Positions 1-6,486 are shown, numbered from the stretch's first letter. The stretch: DNA of 11,726 nt from Candidatus Moraniibacteriota bacterium (GCA_027031945.1 JALVPE010000068.1:1-11726); one strand, 5' to 3'. A program made the numbers and translations. The notes: generated by a model from the letters alone, not told the origin.

Positions 1-125
1 TAATGATATTTACCATATCATCATTATTGTAAAAACTTTTTCGCCTTGCAAATGTCCCTTAACAAAAAGGGACATTTTGCATTGGAAATAGGTTCATTTC
101 CGGACATCTTGCATTGGAGAAGACT
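1..125 (-). mobile_element. Right (transposase-upstream) end of a truncated-by-window IS copy
   Basis: These 125 bases are identical to 11601-11725, the transposase-upstream end of the complete IS at the other end of the window. Identity stops exactly at 125/126 (t here, a at 11726), which is where the terminal inverted repeat of the element ends in ACT. Bases 1-16 are the first codons of a second transposase gene on the minus strand (ATG at 16), and the rest of that copy lies before the window. The segment holds a hairpin (about 47-80), two direct copies of a 17-bp box (70-86 and 102-118) and the outer inverted repeat (96-125). Whether the missing part is intact cannot be seen. Confidence 0.9.
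47..80. repeat. Hairpin inside the IS right end
   Basis: TTGCAAATGTCCCTT at 46-60 is the near-perfect inverse of AAAAGGGACATTTTGC at 65-80, with a very short loop and one extra A in the right arm. The same structure occurs at 11647-11680. It lies between the outer IS end and the transposase start. It could be a transposase-binding structure, or it could block read-through transcription entering the element. Both roles are inferred. T-rich sequence on either side is modest, so it is not a textbook terminator. Confidence 0.6.
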
Positions 126-130
126 TTGTT

Positions 131-158
131 TTGACAAAATTATAAAAATGTTTATAAT
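131..158 (+). promoter_or_regulatory. Strong sigma-70-type promoter for the LysM-CHAP gene
   Basis: A perfect -35 TTGACA (131-136) and a perfect -10 TATAAT (153-158) are separated by 16 bases. Transcription would start near 165 and leave an untranslated leader of about 84 bases before the TTG start at 249. The -35 box begins only five bases outside the IS end at 125, so the element inserted just upstream of the promoter without breaking it. The leader can fold weakly, with TAAGAC (178-183) facing GTCTTA (216-221). Confidence 0.75.
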
Positions 159-248
159 AAAATGACACTTAAAGAAATAAGACTTCTACCGATGACAAGT
201 TCCATGATGTTCATTGTCTTACGTAGTTAAGTTGTATTAAGGAAATTA

Positions 249-1457
249 TTGCGTATAAAACGCTTGCAAAAAATTTATCAATTTATTATTGATAGATTTA
301 AAAAAATTCAAAAATATTTTTATATAACTACGAATATTATTACAAATTTTTTTCGTAGGTGGTCATTTTTTGGTCTTGGAAAATTTGTTCGTACAAATGG
401 AAGTCTTGCGGTGGTTGTTATTATAGCAACTCTCGTTACATTTGGTAATATTTCTGCCAATACTAATGATCAAGCATTTTTAGTGGGACAGTGGAATAAA
501 CGTGATTCAAAGACTACATTTTTAACACAGAAAGAGGATAGTATTGTGCTTGATAGCAATATGTTAAATGATTCAAAAACCTACATTACCACTTCAAAAG
601 ATAAAGAGAGTTCAAAAGCACAGACGGAATTAACGCTTTTGTCCAATGCAGATGAAGATTTACTTGGCGATACTGCAATTATTCCGCCAAGAAGAGAGTC
701 TGCCAGTGATCCGGAAAATGAAGGCGATGTTATTTTGTATACTGTAAAAAGTGGAGATACTTTCAGCACAATTGCACAGGAACATGGAATTACAATGAGC
801 ACACTTTTCTGGGCAAATGAAATTGAAGATGTAGATGATATAAAACCAGGGGACACGATTTTTATATTACCTATTTCAGGATTGAAATATAAAGTTAAAT
901 CAAATGATACAATAGATAAAATTGCCAAAGAATACAAAGTAAATAAATCTGAGATTATTTCTTATAATAAATTACCTGCAAATGGTGAATTAAAAGAGGG
1001 TGAGGAAATTTTAATTCCAGGCGCTAAAAAAGACATACCTAAACCAAAACCAGATCCAATATTTGCACCACGCAATTATGTGGCGACTGGTAGTGGCAGC
1101 ACAAATTTAGGTAGTAAAATAGTAAAAAATAGTGCAAAAAGACGTAAGGCGGGAAATAAGTTTCCATACGGATATTGTACATATTATGTAGCAAATAAAA
1201 AACATGTTACGTGGAGAGGTAATGCAGGTGCGTGGTTATACAATGCACGTGCTGCTGGTAGAAAAACGGGCAAAAAACCAAAAGTGGGTTCAATAGTTGT
1301 TACTACGGAAGATGCAAGATATGGGCACGTTGCGATTGTAGAGTCAGTTGGCAAGGGAACAATTACAGTGTCAGAAATGAATTATAAAGGATGGGGAATA
1401 GTTGATTATCGAACACTTAGTCAAAATGCTCGTGTAATTAAAGGATATATATATTAG
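249..1457 (+). CDS. Membrane-anchored LysM-CHAP peptidoglycan hydrolase
   Basis: Likely a cell-wall amidase or endopeptidase acting outside the membrane. The 402-aa protein has a basic N-terminus of about 50 residues and one membrane segment at about 51-70. A polar linker is followed by two LysM repeats (about 161-208 and 213-257, each with the YxVKSxDT start), a Pro-rich hinge and a C-terminal CHAP domain (about 300-402). The CHAP catalytic Cys310 (YGYCTYY), His360 (YGHVAIVE) and a candidate third residue near Glu376/Asn378 are present, so it looks active. LysM binds glycan chains and CHAP cuts peptide or amide bonds in peptidoglycan. The start is TTG at 249 with AAGGA at 239-243, since the next in-frame ATG comes only near residue 105. 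The unusually long basic segment before the membrane helix makes an N-in anchored topology more likely than a cleaved signal peptide. It converges with the next gene 15 bases later, and no terminator is visible between them. Confidence 0.88.
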   Translation: MRIKRLQKIYQFIIDRFKKIQKYFYITTNIITNFFRRWSFFGLGKFVRTNGSLAVVVIIATLVTFGNISANTNDQAFLVGQWNKRDSKTTFLTQKEDSIVLDSNMLNDSKTYITTSKDKESSKAQTELTLLSNADEDLLGDTAIIPPRRESASDPENEGDVILYTVKSGDTFSTIAQEHGITMSTLFWANEIEDVDDIKPGDTIFILPISGLKYKVKSNDTIDKIAKEYKVNKSEIISYNKLPANGELKEGEEILIPGAKKDIPKPKPDPIFAPRNYVATGSGSTNLGSKIVKNSAKRRKAGNKFPYGYCTYYVANKKHVTWRGNAGAWLYNARAAGRKTGKKPKVGSIVVTTEDARYGHVAIVESVGKGTITVSEMNYKGWGIVDYRTLSQNARVIKGYIY

Positions 1458-1472
1458 ATATATTAGATTGCT

Positions 1473-2633
1473 CTATGGAAGGATATTATTAATAGCATCC
1501 AAATCTTTACAGCCATATTTCATGCTAGGGGAATAAAAGCTTTTGCGAGGGCCGTGACACCCTCCGTTGTCTTTTGGCAGGGGTGAAATAATTGGCATAA
1601 GAAATCCAATATTTTGTGAGTTAAACTTGTGATATAAATTATAGAGCGTTTGGTGACGAAGTTCTGCGCTCATTCTTGTAAATGTACTCATATCATCACC
1701 TTTAATAGCACTCCAATCAAGGTGTACAAAAATATTTTTTGCATTGTTTTTAAATTTTTCATTCCATAGCAATGCCCAACACCAATCTCCTTCTTTTTTG
1801 TACCATCTAGAAAAACAGGGACCTTCTTCAACAGTACCATCAATATGTAACCCAACTCCCCCTTCTATAAAATCAAATAATTTCAAATAATCATGGTTAT
1901 CAATATCATTTGTTTGTGCTCCAATTATAATTTGCATATTTTTACTCTTTGCGTATTTTCTCATATCCTCAATAATTACAGGAGCCCATGGTTCATCTAA
2001 ATTTTCTTCTTGATGATAAATTTGTCCAAAGAGAAAAACTTGGATGCCCATGTCCATTGCTTCTCTTGTAATTTGTTTTAAATAGTTACGATATTCTTTT
2101 CTGTCGAATGAGGGTTTACAAGTATGTTCTCCCCAAAAATCTTTGCTACCTTTTTTGCACATTTTTGAAAAATCAAAATGGCGATTTTCCTCATAATAGA
2201 TATAATTTTCTTTTTTATTAAGTGCTTCTGCTATAAACATTCCATACATCGCATCGTTTCGGTCAATTTTATTTATTATTTTTTGCGCTTTACGAAAATC
2301 AGGGGCATCAAGCCATGTTTCAATTGCACGAGAAAAATAATAGCATTTACTATTTTTTGCGACTTTTATATCTTTGCTTGTACGATTATAACCACTTAAA
2401 AGTCCATCTGCCACACAGCCATTGGTTTTCATTTTTTGAATATCAGGTATCGGCCATATTTTTTGAGGTTTTTCTTTTACAATTTTCTTTTCGATAAATG
2501 GAGGTATCGCAAAAGTTGGCACAGGTTCATTTTTAGCAATCAACTTGGGTAATAAAAACCCAATAGTAATAACTATTAATATAATACATGTAAATATATA
2601 AAACCTCTTTTTTTTCAAAAATTGTATATTCAT
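1473..2633 (-). CDS. Exported protein of unknown family with four close Cys pairs
   Basis: I do not recognise the family. The 386-aa protein starts at ATG 2633 with a short basic stretch and one hydrophobic segment (about 11-33), so the rest is probably outside the membrane. That part has eight cysteines in four close pairs: 73/97, 159/172, 273/285 and 359/375. This suggests disulfides in an oxidising compartment. Hydrophobic strand-like segments alternate with helices (about 195-206, 233-241, 253-265, 300-308 and 341-349), several ending in D, E or H, with Trp and Asp-rich loops. This resembles a (beta/alpha) barrel of glycoside-hydrolase type, an inference from pattern only. No clear ribosome site precedes the start. 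It converges on the LysM-CHAP gene, so the neighbourhood is envelope-related. The stop codon is TAG. Confidence 0.75.
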   Translation of the reverse strand: MNIQFLKKKRFYIFTCIILIVITIGFLLPKLIAKNEPVPTFAIPPFIEKKIVKEKPQKIWPIPDIQKMKTNGCVADGLLSGYNRTSKDIKVAKNSKCYYFSRAIETWLDAPDFRKAQKIINKIDRNDAMYGMFIAEALNKKENYIYYEENRHFDFSKMCKKGSKDFWGEHTCKPSFDRKEYRNYLKQITREAMDMGIQVFLFGQIYHQEENLDEPWAPVIIEDMRKYAKSKNMQIIIGAQTNDIDNHDYLKLFDFIEGGVGLHIDGTVEEGPCFSRWYKKEGDWCWALLWNEKFKNNAKNIFVHLDWSAIKGDDMSTFTRMSAELRHQTLYNLYHKFNSQNIGFLMPIISPLPKDNGGCHGPRKSFYSPSMKYGCKDLDAINNILP

Positions 2634-2736
2634 ATACTTTTATAGTACAGTTATATCGCAAAAAAATAAATACATTTGAGTTTACTAAAGTGCATGACAA
2701 TTTTTTATAGCCAGGAGATGTGATTATTTGCTTTTA

Positions 2737-2765
2737 TTGACCAGGTTTGGATTTTGCGGTACTTT
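2737..2765 (+). promoter_or_regulatory. Putative promoter for the 142-aa gene
   Basis: TTGACC (2737-2742) and TACTTT (2760-2765) are separated by 17 bases, about 70 bases upstream of the start at 2835. The -10 box is only a moderate match. The remaining intergenic sequence (2634-2821) is AT-rich, with a small GTTAA-T-TTAAC inverted repeat just downstream, and holds nothing else I can support. Confidence 0.4.
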
Positions 2766-2834
2766 ATAGTTAAGTTAATTTAACAATGAGATAATCAATT
2801 TATTTTTGATTTTTTAACAATGGAGGAGGTTAAT

Positions 2835-3263
2835 ATGAGTCTTGTAGATTTTTTTTGTTGCAAAAAAGGAATGTCGCCAATGTTTGCAAATGATATTACT
2901 AGGAAAATGCATAGTTCGCTTGGTGGTGGCGAGGCATGTAGACAAATATTTATTGATTGTGAGAAATATTTCAAAACACCAAAGCGTGAGGGATATCATT
3001 ATAATTATAATAACATGATTTGGCATGTGCGAAGAGTAGTGTTTACTTGTCTTGATTATGCAGGCAATCTAACTAAAGAAGAATTAGAAAATCTCGAAAA
3101 AGATATCAATTATCTTTTGGAAGATATCAAATTATTTTTTTCACGAGAGATAGAGTTTGATGCCACTAAAGAAAAAGATTGCATAGCATTTTACAATAAG
3201 TTGGAGAAATATTTGAAAGATCTCTATGATTTACGTGTTTCTCTTGAAAAAAATAATAATTAG
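2835..3263 (+). CDS. Hypothetical 142-aa soluble protein
   Basis: I recognise no family. The start is ATG 2835 because a very strong ribosome site, GGAGGAGG (2822-2829), lies five bases upstream. An earlier in-frame ATG at 2820 overlaps that site and is unlikely to be used. The protein has a Cys-containing N-terminus (FFCCKKG), a Gly-rich turn (SLGGGEAC), an aromatic patch (YHYNYNN, then WHVRR) and a strongly charged helical C-terminal half from about residue 76 that could form a coiled coil. There is no signal peptide or membrane segment. The stop is TAG. The strong ribosome site suggests high translation. It stands alone, between a divergently oriented exported-protein gene and the structured leader at 3288. 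Confidence 0.75.
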   Translation: MSLVDFFCCKKGMSPMFANDITRKMHSSLGGGEACRQIFIDCEKYFKTPKREGYHYNYNNMIWHVRRVVFTCLDYAGNLTKEELENLEKDINYLLEDIKLFFSREIEFDATKEKDCIAFYNKLEKYLKDLYDLRVSLEKNNN

Positions 3264-3287
3264 AAGTTTAAAAAATCTCAGAATTAA

Positions 3288-3316
3288 TTGACAAAAGTGA
3301 TTTTGTTTGCTATAAT
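3288..3316 (+). promoter_or_regulatory. Consensus sigma-70-type promoter of the structured leader
   Basis: A perfect TTGACA (3288-3293), 17 bases of spacing and a perfect TATAAT (3311-3316). Transcription should begin near 3323, about 15 bases before a stable hairpin. It begins 25 bases after the stop codon of the preceding gene and can only serve the hairpin transcript or the 79-aa gene at 3519. Confidence 0.85.
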
Positions 3317-3322
3317 AGTCAT

Positions 3323-3401
3323 ATGATGAATTAAAAGCCGGGTGGGTCATCCAGACCTAATGTCACCCGGTTTTTCTTTTTGGTCGATTATGAAAAACCG
3401 G
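3323..3401 (+). ncRNA. Attenuator-like leader RNA or short small RNA
   Basis: Immediately after the consensus promoter, CCGGGTG (3338-3344) pairs with CACCCGG (3364-3370). An inner GGTC/GACC stem (3345-3348 with 3354-3357) and a T-rich run (3371-3381) complete an intrinsic-terminator shape. A second helix is possible: CCGGTTTTTC (3367-3376) is the perfect inverse of GAAAAACCGG (3392-3401). It uses the right arm and the T-run of the first hairpin, so the two structures exclude each other. This is the layout of a terminator/antiterminator switch, or of a short terminated RNA of about 55-60 bases. I do not recognise a known riboswitch class, and the sequence upstream of the terminator is too short for a usual ligand-binding domain. 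Regulation of the downstream 79-aa gene is inferred. Confidence 0.55.
3338..3381 (+). terminator. Promoter-proximal intrinsic terminator
   Basis: A GC-rich 7-bp stem (3338-3344 with 3364-3370), extended inward by a 4-bp GGTC/GACC stem with a TAATGT bulge, is followed directly by TTTTTCTTTTT. It would end transcription about 55-60 bases after the start. Confidence 0.65.
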
Positions 3402-3518
3402 TCCTTGGCTTACAAAACAAGATATAAAAGTGACATATAATATATTACATCATACCCAAGTTAACAATTAAATATAAATAAAAACAAAAATAAAATTAAT
3501 TAAAATAAATATAAATAT

Positions 3519-3758
3519 ATGGCTGAAATAAAAAAATGCGCAACATGTGGTTGTCAGTGTGGTGGAGATGAAGAAGAAATAGTAGAAGCACCAACTCCTG
3601 AAGACACAACAAGTGTTGAAGGAGGATCAGAAGAAGCTCAAGCAGAAATAAAAAGTTTTCGATTACATAAACACTCAAATGATACGGAGTTTGCGGTACT
3701 GCTTGCACTTGTGCCAGCAATGACAATGACTCTGTTTAATTTGATGGGACTTATATAG
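3519..3758 (+). CDS. Small protein with CxxCxCxC motif and hydrophobic tail
   Basis: A 79-aa protein in three parts. The N-terminus carries KKCATCGCQCGG (Cys7, 10, 12 and 14, then GG), followed by an acidic low-complexity linker (about 17-44) rich in E, T, S and P. After a short basic stretch (FRLHKHS) comes a hydrophobic C-terminus (about 57-79) ending in GLI. The four clustered cysteines could bind metal or be modified. The tail could anchor the protein in the membrane, with the N-terminus in the cytoplasm. I recognise no family, and a modified-peptide precursor is a less likely alternative because no modification enzyme lies nearby. ATG 3519 has no ribosome site and follows about 40 nearly pure A/T bases. 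It is transcribed from its own leader (3288-3401) and closed by a clear terminator, which supports it as a real single-gene unit. The stop is TAG. Confidence 0.7.
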   Translation: MAEIKKCATCGCQCGGDEEEIVEAPTPEDTTSVEGGSEEAQAEIKSFRLHKHSNDTEFAVLLALVPAMTMTLFNLMGLI

Positions 3759-3789
3759 TTTGTAAAAGTTATATATAATTTAAAAAATA

Positions 3790-3826
3790 AAAAACAACCT
3801 GTTTTGGGAGAGCCAGGTTGTTTTTT
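3790..3826 (+). terminator. Intrinsic terminator after the 79-aa gene
   Basis: ACAACCTG (3794-3801) pairs with CAGGTTGT (3814-3821), extended by A/T pairs, and is followed by a run of T (3821-3826). It lies about 35 bases after the stop codon at 3758. Confidence 0.85.
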
Positions 3827-3837
3827 GTTGTGTGACT

Positions 3838-3879
3838 TTTAACTGTAGTGGACAGGCATACCTGTCCACTACAGTTAAA
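3838..3879. repeat. Perfect 19-bp inverted repeat with 4-base loop
   Basis: TTTAACTGTAGTGGACAGG (3838-3856) and its exact inverse (3861-3879) flank CATA. It is richer in G and C than its surroundings, has no coding role and sits just beyond the terminator of the 79-aa gene. It has no T-run after it, so it is not a normal terminator. It looks like a dispersed palindromic element (REP or MITE type), though only one copy is in this window. A large binding palindrome is the alternative. Confidence 0.85.
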
Positions 3880-3899
3880 TAGTAAGTAGGACATTTTTG

Positions 3900-4001
3900 T
3901 TGATTTGGGGCAGGAAAATATGATAAAATAGTATAAATATGACTTTTCCACAGTGTATTGCAAAATAGTCTTGACTTTTTCTCAATTTAATGTAAAATAG
4001 T
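3900..4001 (+). promoter_or_regulatory. Promoter region of the ATPase gene with three AAAATAGT boxes
   Basis: The best promoter is TTGACT (3971-3976), 16 bases, TAAAAT (3993-3998). A weaker one upstream is TTGATT (3900-3905), 18 bases, TAAAAT (3924-3929). AAAATAGT occurs three times, at 3925-3932, 3962-3969 and 3994-4001, and the first and third overlap the two -10 boxes. Repeated sites on the promoter could be an operator, although short A-rich repeats are expected by chance in such sequence. Confidence 0.5.
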
Positions 4002-4031
4002 CAATATCAAGAATATAATTAATTATAAATT

Positions 4032-5150
4032 ATGTACAGAAGACAAATTGAACAAATTAAAAAGGATATTGAAAAGAAGATGGTTTTTATTGTAGGGCCT
4101 AGACAAGTTGGAAAAACATGGTTAGCTAAAGAAATAGGAAAAGAATATGAAACTACATATTTAAATTATGATGATATTGTAGATAGAAAAATAATGAAAG
4201 AAAGAGAGTGGTCTATTGATACAGAATTACTGATATTAGATGAATTACACAAAATGCCTAAATGGAAGAATTTTTTGAAAGGTTTATATGATACGAAAAA
4301 TGAAAAATTAAAAATATTAGTGATAGGAAGTGCGAGATTGGATGTATTTAGGCAGTCAGGGGATTCGCTTGCTGGTAGATTTTTTGTGCATCATTTATTA
4401 CCATTTTCTCCTTCAGAATTAGCAGATACTGAATATGAAAAAGATATAGAAAGATTTATTAATAGGGGTGGTTTTCCAGAGCCATTTTTGACAGAAGAGG
4501 AAAATGATGCAAAAAGATGGCGTAATCAATATATTGATGGACTTATTCGAGAGGATATATTAGATTTTGAAAAAATTCATGATTTCAAAGCAATTAAACT
4601 AGTTTTTGAATTGTTACGCAGACAAATAGGTTCCACAATTTCATATACATCAATAGCACGAGATGTGGGAATTTCTCCTACGACAGTTAAAAAATATATA
4701 CAAATTTTTGAGGCCTTGTATATTGTTTTCAGAATAACACCGTATTCAAACAATATAGCAAGATCTTTATTAAAAGAACCAAAAATATTTTTCTTTGATA
4801 CGGGACTGGTGATTGGAGATAGCGGTTCAAGGTTTGAAAATTTAATTGCGCTTGGTTTGTTAAAAGATGTGCTGGCTCAAAATGATTATCTTGGAAAAAG
4901 GAAACAATTAAAATATTTGCGAACAAAAGACGGTAAGGAAGTTGATTTTGCTATTATAGATGATGGCAAAATAGAAAAAATAATTGAAGCAAAAAATGCA
5001 AATAAAAATATAGATAAAAACTTAAAATATTTTGCTAATACATATTCTTTAAATGCAGTGCAGGTTGTAAATAAACTTGAAAAAGAAAAAACTCAAAATG
5101 GCATACAACTTGTACGAGCTGATAATTTTTTGAAAAAATTATATTTGTAA
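4032..5150 (+). CDS. AAA-type ATPase with DUF4143-like C-terminal domain
   Basis: A 372-aa protein of the common AAA_14/DUF4143 family, whose cell role is poorly known. The N-terminal ATPase has Walker A GPRQVGKT (22-29), Walker B LLILDE (66-71), a sensor-like VIGSARLD (97-104) and SLAGR (112-116). A winged-helix-like segment follows (about 202-235). The C-terminus ends in a restriction-endonuclease-like pattern, Asp305 (EVDF) and Glu319-x-Lys321 (IIEAK), so it may bind or cut nucleic acid or be a remnant of that fold. All key residues are present and the length is near the family's usual 370-420. ATG 4032 has no evident ribosome site. The gene appears to have its own promoter and no partner gene. 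Members are often found in accessory regions and vary greatly in number between related genomes. No membrane segment is seen. Confidence 0.88.
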   Translation: MYRRQIEQIKKDIEKKMVFIVGPRQVGKTWLAKEIGKEYETTYLNYDDIVDRKIMKEREWSIDTELLILDELHKMPKWKNFLKGLYDTKNEKLKILVIGSARLDVFRQSGDSLAGRFFVHHLLPFSPSELADTEYEKDIERFINRGGFPEPFLTEEENDAKRWRNQYIDGLIREDILDFEKIHDFKAIKLVFELLRRQIGSTISYTSIARDVGISPTTVKKYIQIFEALYIVFRITPYSNNIARSLLKEPKIFFFDTGLVIGDSGSRFENLIALGLLKDVLAQNDYLGKRKQLKYLRTKDGKEVDFAIIDDGKIEKIIEAKNANKNIDKNLKYFANTYSLNAVQVVNKLEKEKTQNGIQLVRADNFLKKLYL

Positions 5151-5181
5151 AAATATTAGGAATAATTGTGGTAGAGAGTAC

Positions 5182-5210
5182 TTGATTAAAGTTTGAATGT
5201 GTGATATTGT
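5182..5210 (+). promoter_or_regulatory. Putative promoter for the two-gene unknown operon
   Basis: TTGATT (5182-5187), 17 bases, TATTGT (5205-5210). Both boxes are moderate matches. It lies about 70 bases upstream of the GTG start at 5279, in the gap after the ATPase gene, where no terminator is visible. Confidence 0.35.
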
Positions 5211-5278
5211 ATTTTATTGGGATTTTCTCAATAGAATTTCGGTTGTTTAACAACAATAATAATGAGGGGGGGTGAACT

Positions 5279-5923
5279 GTGGAAAAAAATGGTATTGAAT
5301 ACAAGGTTTTGATATTGGCAGGACTGCAAATTTTGCAACTTGAAAAAAATACGATTAAGAATTTGGATGATATAAGTCTTGTTGAAGAACTTATTAAAAT
5401 AGGATGTGATATTGATATATCATCGGATGATGCCAAATTGACTGCGGGATGTAAGCTGGTTGAAGATGGATTATGGCGTCTCTATGAGGACAGGCGTCTT
5501 TCAGTAGAGGAAAAGGCTGTAATCGGTGACTATGTATGGAAAATAGTGTCTGGTCATGAGGAGTTGGGCAGTCATCATCTCTCAGGTATTATGCGTTCTT
5601 ATATTATGGTTGTGACGCGACCATTGGTGCCAGTTTTACAAGAGCGTCTTGCAGATGCGGAGCGTAGATTGTTTGGTAGTTTTGCTGCTGGCGGCGTAGC
5701 ACAAACAGCAAAGCTCAATGATGTTACTGTAGCTGAAAAAATAGCATATCTCTGGAATAATACTTCTTTTGATGCTGGATTGGCATATTTAGATTATTCT
5801 CTCGAACATGGGAATCTTCCCAGAGATGATTCATGGTTTGAAGAATTATTTGAGATTGCTGGTAAAGTTGGCGGAGATGCTCTGCGCATGAAATTTACGG
5901 AGTACTGTTTAGCTATGGTATAA
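5279..5923 (+). CDS. Hypothetical 214-aa mostly helical protein
   Basis: I recognise no family. The start is GTG 5279: the G-run ending in GGTGA (5266-5275) gives a ribosome site just upstream, and no other start fits as well. The protein looks soluble and helical, with no signal peptide or membrane segment. Notable stretches are an acidic turn (DIDISSDD, about 44-51), a conserved-looking core around GLWRLYEDRRLSVEEKA (about 64-80), HHLSGIMRSY (about 99-108) and an Ala/Gly turn (SFAAGGVAQT). Its base composition is a little less AT-biased than the ATPase gene before it. It is followed after 40 bases by another unknown gene in the same direction, probably in one transcript. Confidence 0.75.
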   Translation: MEKNGIEYKVLILAGLQILQLEKNTIKNLDDISLVEELIKIGCDIDISSDDAKLTAGCKLVEDGLWRLYEDRRLSVEEKAVIGDYVWKIVSGHEELGSHHLSGIMRSYIMVVTRPLVPVLQERLADAERRLFGSFAAGGVAQTAKLNDVTVAEKIAYLWNNTSFDAGLAYLDYSLEHGNLPRDDSWFEELFEIAGKVGGDALRMKFTEYCLAMV

Positions 5924-5963
5924 ATTTGAGTTGTTTATAAAAAAATAGATTAAGGAGAAAAAA

Positions 5964-6401
5964 ATGATTACAAATTTGACATTAAGGCAACAGCAAAAAA
6001 TTGTAAACAAGGAAATGAAAAACGATGGCTGGCTGTTTAAAACTCTCAAAGATGCATTTCAATTTGAGGTATATGAGATTAAAGATATTCGGTTTTTAAC
6101 GGATATCGATTTAGTTGCTCGGTATGATAAAAGTCGTATGATTATAGACTGTGTACGTGTGATTGATGTGCGATTGCAGTTCATTGATTACAATGCAACG
6201 ATACATGACTCCAAAGATTTCAAAGGGCCTGATGAAGTTTTATTGGATCATGTATTGATTGTGTTAGAGTCCGAACTAAATCAAAAACGGACGTATAGAC
6301 TTGAGCTATTAAGAGATAAAGAACCTAAGTTATTTTTCAGTGCAACAGCTAAGGCTGATGAATATTCATTAAAAAGAGCTAATTATGTGCGGGTGAAGTA
6401 A
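5964..6401 (+). CDS. Hypothetical 145-aa protein
   Basis: I recognise no family. ATG 5964 has a good ribosome site AAGGAG (5952-5957) six bases upstream. The protein has no signal peptide or membrane segment. A helical start (about 1-25) is followed by alternating hydrophobic strands and charged turns (VARYDKSRMIIDCVRVIDVRLQF at about 50-72 in pieces; LIVLESEL; TYRLELLRD; KLFFSATAK), suggesting a mainly beta or alpha/beta fold. It follows the 214-aa gene by 40 bases and ends just before a strong terminator, so the two are likely co-transcribed and may act together. That link is inferred. Confidence 0.75.
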   Translation: MITNLTLRQQQKIVNKEMKNDGWLFKTLKDAFQFEVYEIKDIRFLTDIDLVARYDKSRMIIDCVRVIDVRLQFIDYNATIHDSKDFKGPDEVLLDHVLIVLESELNQKRTYRLELLRDKEPKLFFSATAKADEYSLKRANYVRVK

Positions 6402-6403
6402 GT

Positions 6404-6440
6404 AAAAACCTATAAAGTATAAATGCTTTATAGGTTTTTT
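6404..6440. terminator. Bidirectional intrinsic terminator
   Basis: AAAAACCTATAAAG (6404-6417) pairs with CTTTATAGGTTTTT (6426-6439) around an 8-base loop. T-runs follow the stem on both strands, so it can end both the rightward operon (5279-6401) and the leftward gyrA transcript (stop codon at 6487-6489). Confidence 0.88.
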
Positions 6441-6486
6441 ACTTTGTGTGTAAATAATTTGAAACTTTTTTATTAACAATAATGAC

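Noticed and set aside
2178..2497. Plus-strand frames opposite the exported-protein gene
   Set aside because: They are antisense shadows rich in Phe and Ile and overlap a gene with a coherent signal anchor and Cys pattern.
3938..3967. Nine-codon frame upstream of the ATPase gene
   Set aside because: It has no ribosome site and lies in the promoter region, so a chance frame is more likely.
5035..5436. Minus-strand open frame of 133 codons
   Set aside because: It runs antisense over the ends of two well-supported genes and the gap between them, has no ribosome site and has a low-complexity Ser/Ile-rich translation.
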